From the NCBI GenBank assembly GCA_947069175.1, contig CAMTDV010000022.1, forward strand, positions 40,033,027 to 40,097,026: a stretch of DNA of 64,000 nt, written 5' to 3'. The stretch comes from Scalesia atractyloides (Eukaryota > Streptophyta > Magnoliopsida > Asterales > Asteraceae). The translations under genes and the position numbers were made by a program. This document shows positions 33,760-45,921 of the stretch, piece after piece (position 1 is the first letter of the stretch; every line of letters starts with the position of its first letter). The notes beneath the pieces are model-generated. The model saw only the letters and a list, made by a program, of their open reading frames with translations, made no database searches and had not been told where the DNA came from.

Positions 33760-35090
33760 GTGTACTTTTCCGATGTATTTCCAGAGGAGTTACCTGGTCT
33801 TCCATCACATCGACAAGTGGAGTTTGAAATCGAATTGGCGAACCATGCAACTCCTATCGCCAAGGCCCCATACCGCCTAGCTCCAGCAGAGATGCAAGAG
33901 CTGTCTACCCAACTTCAGGAATTGTTGGAAAAAGGATTTACCGGACCCAGTACTTCGCCATGGGGAGCTCCGGTCCTTTTTGTCAAGAAGAAGGACGGGA
34001 CCTTCCGCATGTGCATCGACTACAGGGAACTCAATAAGGTTACTGTCAAGAACCGATACCCATTACCTCGCATCGACGATCTCTTCGACCAACTTCAAGG
34101 GTCAAGCTACTACTCCAAGATTGATCTACGGTCCGGTTATCACCAGTTATGCGTCAGGGAGGAGGATATCTCTAAGACGGCATGTCGTACTCGGTATGGC
34201 CATTATGAGTTCTTGGTCATGCCCTTCGGTCTCACCAACGCACCCGCGGTGTTCATGGACCTCATGAACCGCGTGTGTAAGCCGTATCTCGACAAGTTTG
34301 TCATCGTGTTCATCGATGATATATTCATCTAGTCTAAGGGTGAAGAAGAACATGCTGAACATCTAAGATTATTGCTGGAATTACTTCAACAGGAGAAACT
34401 ATATGCCAAGCTTTCAAAGTGTGATTTCTGGATTCGGGAAGTTCAGTTCCTCGGGCATATCGTGAATGAAAAGGGTATCCACGTTGATCCCGCCAAGATC
34501 GATGCTATCAAGAACTGGGAAGCACCCAGGACACCGACAGAGATCCGCCAATTTTTGGGTTTGGCTGGTTACTACAGACGTTTCATCGAGGGATTTTCAA
34601 AGATCGTGCAACCGCTTACCACCCTCACCCAGAAAGGCACTAAGTATGCTTGGGGTGACAAGCAGGAAGCAGCATTTCAATTGCTGAAGCAGAAACTTTG
34701 CAGTGCACCCATTCTGTCCTTGCCGGAAGGGACTGATGATTTTGTGGTATATTGTGACGCTTCCATTCAGGGATTGGGATGCGTACTCATGCAACGTGAT
34801 AAGGTCATCGCGTATGCGTCCCGACAATTGAAGGTTCACGAGAAAAACTATACAACACATGACCTGTAATTGGGAGCAGTGGTGTTTGCGCTTAAGATTT
34901 GGAGACACTACCTATATGGAACAAAGTGCATAATCTACACAGATCACAAGAGCCTCCAGCATATCTTTGACCAGAAGGAGTTGAACGTGCGACAGCGTCG
35001 CTGGGTCGAACTCCTGAACGATTATGAATGTGCCATTCAGTATCACCCGGGTAAGGCTAAGTGGTAGCTGATGCCCTCAGTAGGAAGGAG
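33760..35090 (+). pseudogene. pol: C2 reverse transcriptase and RNase H
   Basis: The 33760-34332 frame is open for 190 codons with [56 protein letters not shown] and the catalytic VIVFIDDIF at about 34300-34328, ending at a TAG where Tyr is usual. The second half (34372-34869) has the thumb region and RNase H ([37 protein letters not shown]), ending at a Glu-to-stop change. The rest ([20 protein letters not shown]) continues to 35067, where one base is lost before the ADALS block. This is the best-preserved RT in the window. Confidence 0.94.
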
Positions 35091-35206
35091 CAAATGAAAC
35101 CTCGCCGGGTACGAGCATTACAATTCACCAATCATTCGGGTTACCCGAACAGATACGCGATGCGCAGCTAGAAGCAGTTAAGGAAGGAAACATTAAGGCC
35201 GAATCT

Positions 35207-36600
35207 GTGGGAAAGATGGAACGCGATTGGGAAGTAAAACCTAGTGGTGCCCGGTATTTCATGAATCGAATATGGGTACCTCACTACGGAGACCTCAGAA
35301 AGCTAGTTATGGACGAAGCTCACAAATCCCGATACTCTGGCCATCCTGGTTCAGATAAGATGTATCAAGACCTTAAGGCCGCGTACTTGTGGCCCAACAT
35401 GAAAGCGGATATAGCCACCTACGTGAGCAAGTGTTTGACTTGTGCGAAAGTCAAGGTGGAATACCAGAAGCCATCAGGGCTACTTCAACAACCTGAGATC
35501 CCAGTGTGGAAATGGTATCAGATCTCGATGGACTTTATCACTAAACTCCCGCGAACTCCGGGTGGTTGCGATACCATCTGGGTGATCGTGGATCGTTTAA
35601 CTAAGTCCGCACACTTCCTAGCGATCAAAGAAACAGATAAGATGGATAGGCTGACTCGCATCTACATTAAGGAAGTAGTTTCTCGGCACGGAGTACCAAT
35701 GTCCATCATCTCAGACAGAGATGCTCGTTTCACGTCCAACTTTTGGCAGTCACTTCAGAAAGCGTTGGGTACACGCTTAGATATGAGCACAACTTATCAC
35801 TCCTTAGACGGATGGCCAAAGTGAAAGGACCATTCAGACCTTGGAAGACATGCTTAGGGCATGTGTGGTAGACTTCGGGAACAATTGGGAAATCCATCTG
35901 CCTTTAGTGGAATTCTCGTATAACAACAGTTACCATACGAGTATATCGGCAGCACCGTTTGAAGCATTATACGGTCGTAAATGTAGATCACCGGTCTGTT
36001 GGGCAGAAGTCGGTGATAGTCAACTCACGGGTCCTGAGTTGATACTTGAGGCTACTGAAAAGATTGTGCAAATCAGAAACCGCATGGCAGCGGCACGAGA
36101 TCGACATAAAAGCTACGCTGATCAACGACGCAAACCGCTCGAATTTCAAGTAGGCGACCGCGTCCTACTAAAGGTGTCACCCTGGAAGGGTGTAATCCGT
36201 TTTGGGAAACGGGGCAAACTAAACCCACGATACGTTATGCCCATTTGTGATCTTGAAGCGTATCGGGCCAGCAGCTTATCAATTAGACCTTCCTGCCGAA
36301 CTCAGTGGAGTTCACAACGTTTTTCACGTGTCAAATCTGAAGAAGTGTCTATCAGATGAGACCCTATTCATTCCATTGGATGAGATTCAAGTGGATGAAC
36401 AACTGCACTTTGTGGAACAACCTATCGAGATCATGGATCGTGAGATCAAGACTCGAAGGCACAGCAAGATACCGATCGTCAAGGTTTGTTGGGATTCTAA
36501 GCGTGGACCGGAGTTCACGTGGGAAAGAGAGGACCAAATGAAAAGCAAATACCCACACCTTTTTGCAGCTAAGCAGCAAGCTAACGTTACCACCAACTAA
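35207..36600 (+). pseudogene. pol: C2 integrase with C-terminal chromodomain-like block
   Basis: The 35207-35824 frame is open for 205 codons: the zinc domain ([11 protein letters not shown] ... KCLTC) and the DDE core with D in SMDFITKLP and D in [13 protein letters not shown] rearrangement near 35800 breaks the E block, which is partly out of frame before [12 protein letters not shown]. The C-terminal [19 protein letters not shown] is followed by a shift, then LKKCLSDET and the chromodomain-like IKTRRHSKIPIVKVCWDSK with TWEREDQMKSKYPHLF. TAA is at 36598-36600. Confidence 0.94.
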
Positions 36601-36771
36601 ATTTTCGGGACGAAAATTCTTTCAACATGGGGATGATGTGACAGCCTGGGAATTTCTTGTACCATTGTTAACAAACTGAATCTTTGTGCGTTGCATTCTA
36701 AATTTGTGCGTTGCATTCTAAACCGCGTTTACTCAATTTTCGGGATGAAAATTCTTTCAACATGGGGATAA
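36600..36771 (+). other. C2 duplicated stem-loop/PPT junction before 3' LTR
   Basis: Stem-loops at 36600-36618 (perfect) and 36735-36753 (one G-U type change) are each followed by TTCAACATGGGGAT. As in C1, the first is followed by TGTGACAGCCTGGG and the second leads into the LTR. The arrangement was therefore present in the common ancestor of C1 and C2. Confidence 0.85.
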
Positions 36772-39477
36772 TGTGACATCCCGGTTTTTCAGGTATCTTA
36801 AACGCACTACTTCACGGTTATTCATTCCTGCGCAAATTTGATTCGGAGAATCTAAATTACACGCTTGCAATAACTACGCTAACTTTGTGAACTCATCGAG
36901 TGAATTACGTGCTATGTGATTAGACGTTTATAAGTTTTGTGAATTATTATTATCATGTTTTGATTTCGCGATTATTATTTATAAAAAAAAAATAATAGCC
37001 GAACCGAACCGAGCCGCGAAACGTGTCGACCTCACTTCCTTGTGGCCCAAGTAACTAGCCTAAACTTGAGGCCCAAGTTACCCACCCAAACCCCCCTTGC
37101 GGCCGCAAGCCCACCCCACCTATTCTCCTTTTCTTTTTTTTCCTTGTTTTGTATAAATAGGCATGCATGGGTTATGTTTTCAAAAAAAAAAAACAAACAC
37201 AAACCCTAGCTTCAAGGAAGCCGACGGCAGCCCCCCCCTCTCTCACGGTCGCAATTCCTCCAAACCCGAAGTGATTCCAATCTTGTTCCCGGTTCGCTAA
37301 TCTTCATCGTATCAAGGTTAGGACTTTAATGGTTTTGCAAAGCACATTAGGGTTTATGAAATCTTGATCATGATTGTGTGTTTATTTGAATCATTGTTAT
37401 CAAAAGTGTTATGATTTATGTTTAGTTCGGTTAATGGTTTGAGTTTTTGCGATTATGATGTTTAGTTGAATACAAGAATCATAGGCTGCGTTTTGTGATA
37501 AAAATCATATTATATGATTAGGGTTTGCATGAGTATATGGATGTACATGATAATATGTGACTAATAAACCTGTTCTTGATCATTATTAACTATAGTCTTG
37601 ATCGTTTAAGCGTGTTCTATTGCGATGAAAGCCGAAAACAGTCTGCTGGATGGTATTTACAGCCAACTTCATTTGGCTGTAACTTGGTCATTATTTATTG
37701 AAAAGTGAAATTTCTGAAGCCTAAAACGTATATTTTGAAAAACGTTCTAATGGCGCTGGATTCATATTTTTCTGAGGTCGTTTGATATTTTTAAGTGGTC
37801 ATTTAAGTGCAGTAACTGAAGCTGTGTAAATTCTGAAAATTTGTTAGTTGTTTATCGAGTGGGATTCATAATCTGTAGAGGGTTGGGTCACGAAATTTGT
37901 ACAGAAACTGGAGACGAAATTTCCGGGAAACTCCCACTGGAATTTTGTTAATTGATGAACGATGATTTTTAAATAATTTCTCCCGTGGACTGCAGTCAGA
38001 ATGCGACGAATCTGACTGCAGCCTAGTATATAAATGTTTATGAATAATTGGTAAAGTGTTAGGACTTGAAAAATTTACATAAAATTCTACAGTTTAGTTG
38101 ACACCTTCTGTAAAAAAGTGGAATTTTTAGAACGTTGGAACTATTTTATAAAAATTCCCGAAAACAGCCTAGATATGAGCGTACAAGCTGAAACTTGATA
38201 ACTTGCGAATATGTGTACCCAAGTGTTGTATGAGTTGATTTGTGTTTATGACAAGTTGGTGTGATCACTATTTTGGTATGATAATACTTTGCATGCATGA
38301 TTGTGTTTTTGAAAATGTTATTATGTGTGCCGCATTGTGTGTTAGTTATGCGTAGGGTTTTTATCAGTGTGTTCACACACTAACTTTAAATCGATTGACA
38401 TGTTAGGACGCAATTAGCGGTCCCATCATTTGCTACTTCTGTGTTACACTAACCGAGCAATTAAAGGTGAGTTCACGGCCCCTATTTTATCCAGTTTTAA
38501 ACAACAGGGGGAGAAACATGTATACATTCTATAACTCTATCTTTTTACGTTATGCGAAATTAACGTCGTTAAACTACTTGGTAACTAAGTTAATGTTAAT
38601 GTACGTTATGGTCACTAAGCAGCTATATCACGGAAGTCCTCGACAAACTCTCGGATCGTTAGTATTGGGTTAGATAGCGGGGAAATTATAAGTAGTACTA
38701 CTGGGCCCGACAAGCCCCACCCGAGCTAGTCGCGCTAGCCGACCGGGTATGGTCAACGGGTGAATAATTTGGCCTAACTTTCGCCATGGTCAGTGATAGG
38801 CCTGGCAACACGGAGGCACAACAGTCAGCTTCGATCGCGAACACTTATGTGACGTAACTTTAGGCTCGCTACCTACATGTTAACATTGAACTTAATTACG
38901 AACCGACATCATTATTATTCCGGGTTAGGAATAATGGAACATCATTATTATTCTGGGTTAGGAATAATGGAACCATCATTATTATTCCGGGTTAGGAATA
39001 ATGGAACTAAATCGTTATCCTGGGTTAGGGATAATGGGGGAAACAACTCTTAACCGAACTAATGAACTTATAAAAACCTGTGAACTCACTCTTCTTTAAT
39101 GTTGACACTTGTTTCTTTACATGTTTCTTGGGACGCTAGGAGAGCTAGGTGCACTCACTTGCATTACCAAGACATATTTTATCGAATCTCATTTACGAAC
39201 ATTGTTTGGGATTTTTGGTTTTTGGCGTTTATGTTGGCGCCCGTTACTTTACTTTACTTTACTTTAACGCTTCGCACAACTTAGAAACTAATGCTTCCGC
39301 TAAACTTTGAAACTAAACTAAGACAAATTGAAAATAATTATGAATGGGTAAACAAATGTTTTTGGAAAACGTTTTAAGTAAATCATATAGAGTCGTTCGA
39401 TATTGCTAGTGTCTCAGATTCTGGTTTGTTCACACGCCTCGCGGTAAAACCCGCAAGTGGAAATTGAGGGTGTGACA
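36772..39477 (+). repeat. C2 3' LTR (2,706 bp)
   Basis: Starts TGTGACATCCCGG and ends GAGGGTGTGACA, followed by CATCA. It has a single copy of the segment duplicated in the 5' LTR. TATA box at about 37151-37159 and hairpin array at 38909-39034. Confidence 0.95.
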
Positions 39478-39482
39478 CATCA

Positions 39483-39865
39483 GAATTGCCCTTATACCTC
39501 TTCTCTAGGGCATCCCACATCTCCTTCAATGTAGTATAACACTTGAATGTATGTTTGATGCCATCAGGTAACGACATCTTTATAGCAGCTTAGGCTTTCT
39601 TCTCAGACTCATACATTATCTTTTCAGCTTCTGACATGTTCACATAAGCAGTAATAAGTTGTCTGCTCTTAAAGTCATGCGTTGCGTTAGCGTACCCATC
39701 TTGAATACATGTCCACATCCGTGTGTCCTGGTATTCAATAAACGACCGAAACCTATCCTTCCAAGTAAGATAATTTTCTAAATTTAGCAATTTTGGAGGT
39801 TTGTTAGTCATGCCTGCCTCGTGCTCCATTCTTAACAGGTCATTCAAGTTAGACATATTCGACAT
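39483..39865 (-). pseudogene. gag: copia B gag, N-terminal part
   Basis: The ATG at 39865 opens MSNMSNLNDLLRMEHEAGMT. NKPPKLLNLENYLTWKDRF is the N-terminal Trp-containing copia gag block. After a stop at 39590 the frame continues with CYTTLKEMWDALEKRYKGNS, which runs into the C2 insertion and resumes at 27852. Apart from that stop the start of this gag is intact. Confidence 0.92.
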
Positions 39866-39869
39866 TTTT

Positions 39870-40670
39870 ACCGAACCGGCTCGTTAAAAACGTTAAAACT
39901 TGTCCGAAATGAGTGGTCACCAAATTATACTGTTAGACTCGTCTCGACGATACTATTCTAAAGATGTATATTGTCCGGTTATGATTTTAGGAATTTTCGT
40001 GCCTTTTTTTGTCCTAAAAATCACACGAGTCTAACTGTGGAACCAGTTTGTCAGGATTGTCTATGGATCAAATTCTATGTCCAAAAACGTTTAACTCTGG
40101 TTACATTAGCTGATTAACTTTCCACCTTTTTGTATAGAACTAGGAACAATATCAAATCCAGAATAATAACTCGGAAAGTCAATCCGAGATGGAAACCCGG
40201 AACAGTAATCCCAATTGCTAACCCGAGATGGTGATTCGGAATAGTGATCCGAGATGGAATTTGGAATGTACTGTTCTGATCCGAGATGGAATCCGGAATA
40301 GACTATTCTTATCCAAGATAGAATCCGGAATACACTACTGATCCGAAATTCAATCCGAGATGGAATCCGAGATCGGCTTTTCTAATCCGAAATGCAACTC
40401 TGATGATCCGAATTGCACTTTTCTGATCCGATATTCAAGTTTGATGATCCGAATTGCAAGTCTGATGATCCGAATTGCAGGTTTTTGATCTGAAATTCAA
40501 ATCTTCAATCTGAAATGCTTTGCTGTTAATCCCAAATCACTGCAAAACCCTAGAACAGCAGCCGAAACCTTAAACAGCCGTCAAAACTTCAAACCAGCCT
40601 CCAAAAACGTCTAAAAACCCAACTTTTTCTGCTGTTACGATTCTGAACCGAGCAAAATCAAGAGCCGAAT
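39870..40670 (-). repeat. copia B leader with degenerate GATCCGA repeats
   Basis: This is the interval between the PBS and the gag start. From about 40150 to 40510, variants of ATCCGAGATGGAATCC and GATCCGAATTGCAAGT recur about every 15-25 bases, roughly fifteen times. No ORF is supported. Confidence 0.75.
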
Positions 40671-40682
40671 GCTCTAATACCA
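40671..40682 (-). other. copia B primer-binding site
   Basis: The minus strand reads TGGTATTAGAGC, one base different from the initiator tRNA-Met complement, next to the LTR end. Confidence 0.9.
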
Positions 40683-40684
40683 AT

Positions 40685-41169
40685 TGTAGGTCCCCTAATC
40701 CGTATGGATCATCTCAGAATCGTCTATCGAATCTAGAGCGTGGAATCCCCTAGATCAGATTTCACAGAAAACCAAACACGAACATGAACACAATTACTTT
40801 CAAACTGTCTTCTATTGATTATCCAACACAATGGTTTACAATCAATTCAAGACTCTTCTCTCAACTTTCTCTGAAGTAATTCTCTAATTCCCTGATCAAC
40901 TAATTGAGCAACTAAACCAGCAACCTTAACCCTAATGATAACCTCCCTTTATATAGAGACAGGTTATGCACCTTGGCTAGGGTTTTACCATATGGACTGC
41001 TAATGGGTTTAAGCCCAATTCGCCTACCATATGTTAAATGGGGTTTAGTTTAGCCCGATTACTTCTAATTAACTATTACAAAACTAAACCCGCTAGCTGT
41101 TTATCATGTTACTAATTACAAGATATCCAAAGACCAAATCTAAGCTGTTGTCACAAATATGTACCAACA
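40685..41169 (-). repeat. copia B 5' LTR
   Basis: Partner of 9089-9573, same length, with a few substitutions. TATA box on the minus strand at about 40946-40955. Flanked on the right by the GTTGT target duplication. Confidence 0.96.
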
Positions 41170-41221
41170 GTTGTAAGCACAGGGTCAACACATTATGAAA
41201 CAAAAATTTCACTTGAAAGTC

Positions 41222-43343
41222 TGTTTTCAAGCCCCAACCAATGGCGGAAACATCAAAGTGAGACGGAATAAATTGCTCATTGCTTACAACGCTAATATGA
41301 CAATATTTAAATAATGTTGAATTTCATTTCAGGAATAATTGTCAACCATACAACATGGGAACAAAAACAACAATAACACAATACAACAAAATTGATACAA
41401 CAACATTAACCTAAACGTTTAAATGTGCGTATCTAAGTCCTTGCTATTTGATTTCATAGCATCCTCTTCATCAACCTGTAACATGTTTTAAAATACAATT
41501 CAATGCAAAAGCAAAGGCAAGCACACAAGTTTAAGCATATCATTCGTATACGAATAAAGTTTAAGCAAATCCTCATGGCAACTATGATCTTACAAGAGCA
41601 TATACAAGGCATGCAATACTACTAGTCAAACCCTTAACGCAATCACGATGTTTTAACATGGCCTCAGTTTACATGATGGAGGGGGATGCGTTACTTCCTA
41701 AAGCGCTTATACATGTCAAAGGCTTAAACAAGTTAATGACTAAAGTATCACATAAAGAATGTCCAAGAGATAAGCATCACGTAAGCGTATCAAGTATTCA
41801 TGTGTATAGGTTTGTTTGTGCGTTTCATAAAGTTTAAGTGTTGTGGTTTTGGTATAAGTAAACATGTTACACCCAAAAGTGTTGTAAACTAAAAGTGGGT
41901 CGAGTGTACTCACGGTTTTGCTAAGTCTTCAAACTTGACAAGTCTGTGAAGGTGGTCGATGGATGAGATGAGCGTCGAGTTACCCTACAAGAGGAAGACG
42001 TAGGTTGGTAAGTATACGAACGATAGCAGAAGATTAGGAATTTAAATACGATAAAGTATGTATACGAGAAAATAATCATCTAGACTTAATACTCGTTTTT
42101 GACACTATAAGACTCATTCGGGTTGATGTGTTTTCATGGGTTAGGATACCCATTAGAATTATAACGAGAGATTAAGTACTTAGGTGATGTAACCTAGTAC
42201 CATGATGGATAATCATTTGATTACCATCAAGAGTTCGGTTAGTATTCATATATACATATATATTATATAGTATAACAATAAGTAAATCATAAACGTCATG
42301 TAATTTCATAGAAGTCATGAATGGAGGTAGGAGGATAACCTTCCTTTTAAAACCTGGCTTGTATAGATTACCAATACACAAGTCGTCACAAGGACGTCAA
42401 GGATGATCATGAGTAAGTTATAACATAAAAGTAAAAGAAAAAAGTAAACGAAAACATCAAGTGAGGTGGTGGATCGAAGGTAGAATAGCCAAGGCTTCCA
42501 AGTGATCACACTCTACCAACTCAAGTCTTGTCTCGAGAACAAGCTTGGAAGGATACAACACTTGTGGGTAAAACCCTATTAAAACAAGAAAGTTCTTACA
42601 CTTGGGACCTTAAAGTAGGGTGATATTCCTAGTTGGTTTTCCATGGAAAACCTATGGAAGTATCCCCAAAGGTGTTTCAAGTGTGAAGAAAAGGGAAAGA
42701 TCAAAAGGAGAGAGGCGAGTTAGAACTCACTTTTTGAAACCTTGATCTTCTAGAGAAGAAGAGCTCTTAGAGCTTTTGAGAGAGAAGAGAAGAGATGATT
42801 TGAGGTGTGATTTAGAGGAGATGGAGTGGGGTATTTATAGGTAAACTTGGGAGGGTGTTAGTTGAGGGGCATTAAATGGAGAAAACACAAAATTGGCCAA
42901 TCCAAGAGGTTGAAACCAATATTTCCGGATCATGCCCCTCTCGCTGGGCGTGAGAGGGTGAAGGTGTCTCAGTCGCGGGCCGTGAGAAGGTCTGGCGGGC
43001 CGCGAAAGTTAACAAAGGTTCGGTCGTGGGGCGCGAGGTAGTTTATTCCAGAATGTTCTTTGATTTTAACACTTTTAGTCCCTTAACTTAGTTTATTTAC
43101 CAAATTTTGCATAGTTTAAGCATATATTGTGTATAAGTGTCGAGTGTGAATGCGTATAACAAGTATCAGTTATGTAATAAACGTTTGAATGCATGTAAGA
43201 CAATACGTATCAAGTATAAGTTTCATTATGATTCAACTCTCGGATTACAAAGTTGGGAAAAGGAATACGGATACAAGTTTCTAGAAATAGAAATACAATT
43301 ACAATTTCTAAGTAAGGAAAGTATGAAAAAGCGAGGCGTTACA
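41222..43343 (-). mobile_element. probable solo LTR in the third ORF of the host copia
   Basis: On the minus strand it starts TGTAACGCCTCGC at 43343 and has a TATA box (CTATAAATACCCC) at about 42830-42841. It has no coding domain and ends TTGAAAACA at 41222. U3 contains four degenerate GC-rich palindromes at about 42935-43040. Coding sequence of the host ORF lies on both sides. The 5-bp flanks (AAGTC and GAGGG) do not match, so the borders or the origin remain uncertain. Confidence 0.65.
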
Positions 43344-45898
43344 GAGGGGGATACACCCCATGAGTTATAAGTAACTCTTAGTGGAATTTAAGTGAAGCGG
43401 CTACTACAATCGATGATACAATAGTGTCTCCATTGGACAATGGTTACATCAGTAAGTCTTCCTTAAAGGCAACAACTATTGAGGCTACAATTTTAACCTC
43501 TGTTCTAGTTGGAAGTCCCTAGTACCAAGAAAAAGGGGTATTTGGTTCTGATAACATCGAGTTTTCTCATGTTGATGATCCAAATACAACTACCTCTGAT
43601 AGGAATTCAGATGATCCTATTAAATTAGTTGATGAATTAAGATATTAGGAATTGACAGAGAGCATGACATCAATGGAGTCTTTAGTAGGTGAAATGAAAG
43701 ATATGATGAAGCAGATGTTACAAAATTCTCAAAGCCAGCCTTCTACACATCAAATTGCCAATGAGCTCTAGAAATCTGTGCAACCCATCATTCAAGCTGA
43801 AAGGAATTTAACTTATATCAACCATAACACTCACATGGAACTGATTAAAAATATGGTTGAGGCCAGATATAAAGTAACTCAAGCTGATATAAAGGCCATC
43901 AAAGAACAATTGGTGAAGACTACTGGCTCTGCCCCTACAACCGTCCTTCAAGAAGAAGTAGAGAATGATGCCAAAAAAGGGGAGAGTGATAAACTTAGAA
44001 AGTTGCAGCCAGATTCAAAGGTGCAACAAAAGCCAGGGTCAGCTGAAAATCAAACTTCTACTAAGGCATTAGATGTTGGTGTTCAAAAAGGGATTGTTGA
44101 GGCCCTAAACAAACAAGCAGAAGAAATTGCCTTAGAAAAACAGAAGAGACAAGATACACGGGAAAGCAAGGCTTTCAATTTTTTTCAAGAAGAACAAGCC
44201 AAGCAAATGGAAAAAGAATATATTGACAGTTCAAGAAAAAGAAAGTCAACTAGAAAAGTTAGACAACCAATTCTCACCCCTTCTAAAACCAATGCTGAGG
44301 CAATAAAAAGTGTATCCCCTGTCAAGCTCAAAACCAAACTAACACCCAAAAAGAAACCATCACCTTCACCAAAATCACCACCAACAGATGTTGGTACAAC
44401 AAATTTACCAATAGATGTTTCCTCATCACTACCTAATCAACCAATAGATGTTGATACAACAAATGTATCAATAGATGTTAACCAAACCTCTGCCATGATC
44501 ACCTTTCCCATCTTAACCCAACCATTAACCACACCACCAAGAATTCCTACATATCCACCCTCACCAAAGATCAAATTCCAACCCAAAAGAAAAACTTTTG
44601 TTGTTTATGATGATGATGATGAAGAGATTTCTTCACCAATCCCCTTATCATCAAAACCCATTTCCATATCACCCTCATCACTACCATCTAAAACCACTTC
44701 CCTACCACCCATGAACAAACCACCACCTGACATCCCACTGGCTACTAGATATCCTTTAGAAATTCTTGTTGTTCAAAAAGAAATTGAATCATTTTTCAAA
44801 GCAGAGGATACTACAAAACTATACTTCCCATCTCTTTTTGGATATAGAAAGCCAAGAAACTTAGATGAATATCTAAAATTGAAAGCTAAACAAGCTGAGT
44901 ACATAGCCAAATAGATGAGCAAATGGAAAGATGATAGGATTACTCAATCAATCTTATCTCATGAACTTAGCAAAGTTAGAAAAATTGAAGACTTTGCCAA
45001 AGATATGAGTAAATCCATGTTAGAAAGGCCAGTCAATGCTGAGTTGGATGAGGAGCTAAAATAGGATTATCTTGACCATATAATGCAAGACAAGCCATAG
45101 AAAGCCCCAAGAGAATAATTCAAAGACTGGTCATTAAATGATCTTAAAGAAGAAATTGATAGAATCCAGGAAATGCTCAAGGATCCTCTACACAAGCCGA
45201 CTCCACCTAACTGGAAAAAGTACAACAAGTGGATCAAAATAGGGTTTTGAAGATTAAAAGAGTGAAAGAGGCACTGGTTGCTGCTAATTATGGCTTTGCA
45301 AGATCTGTTGCAAGATGGTCTGAATCTAAGGTTGTAGATATATACAAGAAACTAGAAGAGCTTAGAAAGAAAGATCCTACAGTTCCAAGAAAGCTAGATT
45401 ATCCAACAGTTGTTATCACTCAATAGACCCACACTTGCCTTAAATCAAGCAAAAAGGCAAAAGAAGATGGCTGAAGATTATGAGTAGATGTTTGAAGAAC
45501 ATAGAAAAGAGGAAATCAAAAACCAATTGCTCTTTCACACTGATGCTGCAAGTGAAAAACTAAGAGAAACAATTTCTAATATTGTAAGTAGACCTCATTC
45601 ACCCAACTCATCACAAATAAATCTTCACCCAAGAAACCAACTGATTTAGAAATTCTAAAATGGAAGTCATCCTCAGACACCCATGAATTGAATTTGCTCA
45701 GATCAGATGGTAAGATTCAAAGGCTTAAAATGGAGGATGCATATAGTCTGGATGCAGATGACCTCTAAGATTTGTTGAACCTTGAATTACAAAGGGATTT
45801 TGAAGACATGATTTACATGAACTTTGAACTACAATTCAAAGGGCAAATCAGGGAAATGTTGATGAGGAATAAAGATCAACAGTAAAGAAGTGTTTTGG
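43344..45898 (+). pseudogene. third ORF of host copia, C-terminal part
   Basis: Continues the ORF from 9088 (with 41170-41221 between: VSTGSTHYETKISLES). The longest open piece is 43778-44914 (378 codons). Its region is Lys/Glu/Gln-rich and probably helical (HMELIKNMVEARYKVTQADI), then Pro/Ser/Thr-rich with ladders of PLTTPPRIPTYPPSP type and an acidic VYDDDDEEI. A further charged piece lies at 45229-45426 and the last blocks reach a stop just before the PPT. Many in-frame stops are single-base changes. No domain is recognised; total original length with the N-terminal part is about 1,200 codons. Confidence 0.7.
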
Positions 45899-45909
45899 CA
45901 TCATATGTT

Positions 45910-45921
45910 CTAGGGGGAGAT
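45910..45921 (+). other. host copia polypurine tract
   Basis: CTAGGGGGAGAT directly before the LTR start TGTTGGATCT, matching the standard copia PPT. Confidence 0.9.

Larger units (their letters stand above)
27853..39477 (+). mobile_element. Ty3/gypsy chromodomain element C2, complete
   Basis: LTRs at 27853-30875 and 36772-39477, PBS, pre-gag ORF, gag, PR-RT-RH-IN-chromodomain and PPT. The flanking 5-bp target duplication is CATCA (27848-27852, 39478-39482). The internal region is closely similar to C1, but LTRs and leader differ more, so the two are subfamilies. It is inserted in the gag of copia B in the opposite orientation to it. Confidence 0.97.
9089..41169 (-). mobile_element. Ty1/copia element B, complete but split by nested insertions
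   Basis: Two 485-bp LTRs (9089-9573 and 40685-41169) begin and end with TG/CA and are flanked by the 5-bp target duplication GTTGT (9084-9088 and 41170-41174). PBS, gag, protease, integrase, RT, RNase H and PPT lie in order on the minus strand. The span is 32 kb because gypsy C1, gypsy C2 and an LTR-like piece sit inside it; without them about 8 kb remains. The reading frame of the interrupted host ORF rejoins across the insertion. Confidence 0.96.

Noticed and set aside
41217..43348. Exact solo LTR with target duplication
   Set aside because: The flanking 5-mers AAGTC and GAGGG do not match, so only a probable solo LTR is reported.
43344..45898. Envelope glycoprotein in the third ORF
   Set aside because: No signal peptide, transmembrane helix or glycoprotein cysteine pattern is visible; the segment is charged and Pro-rich.
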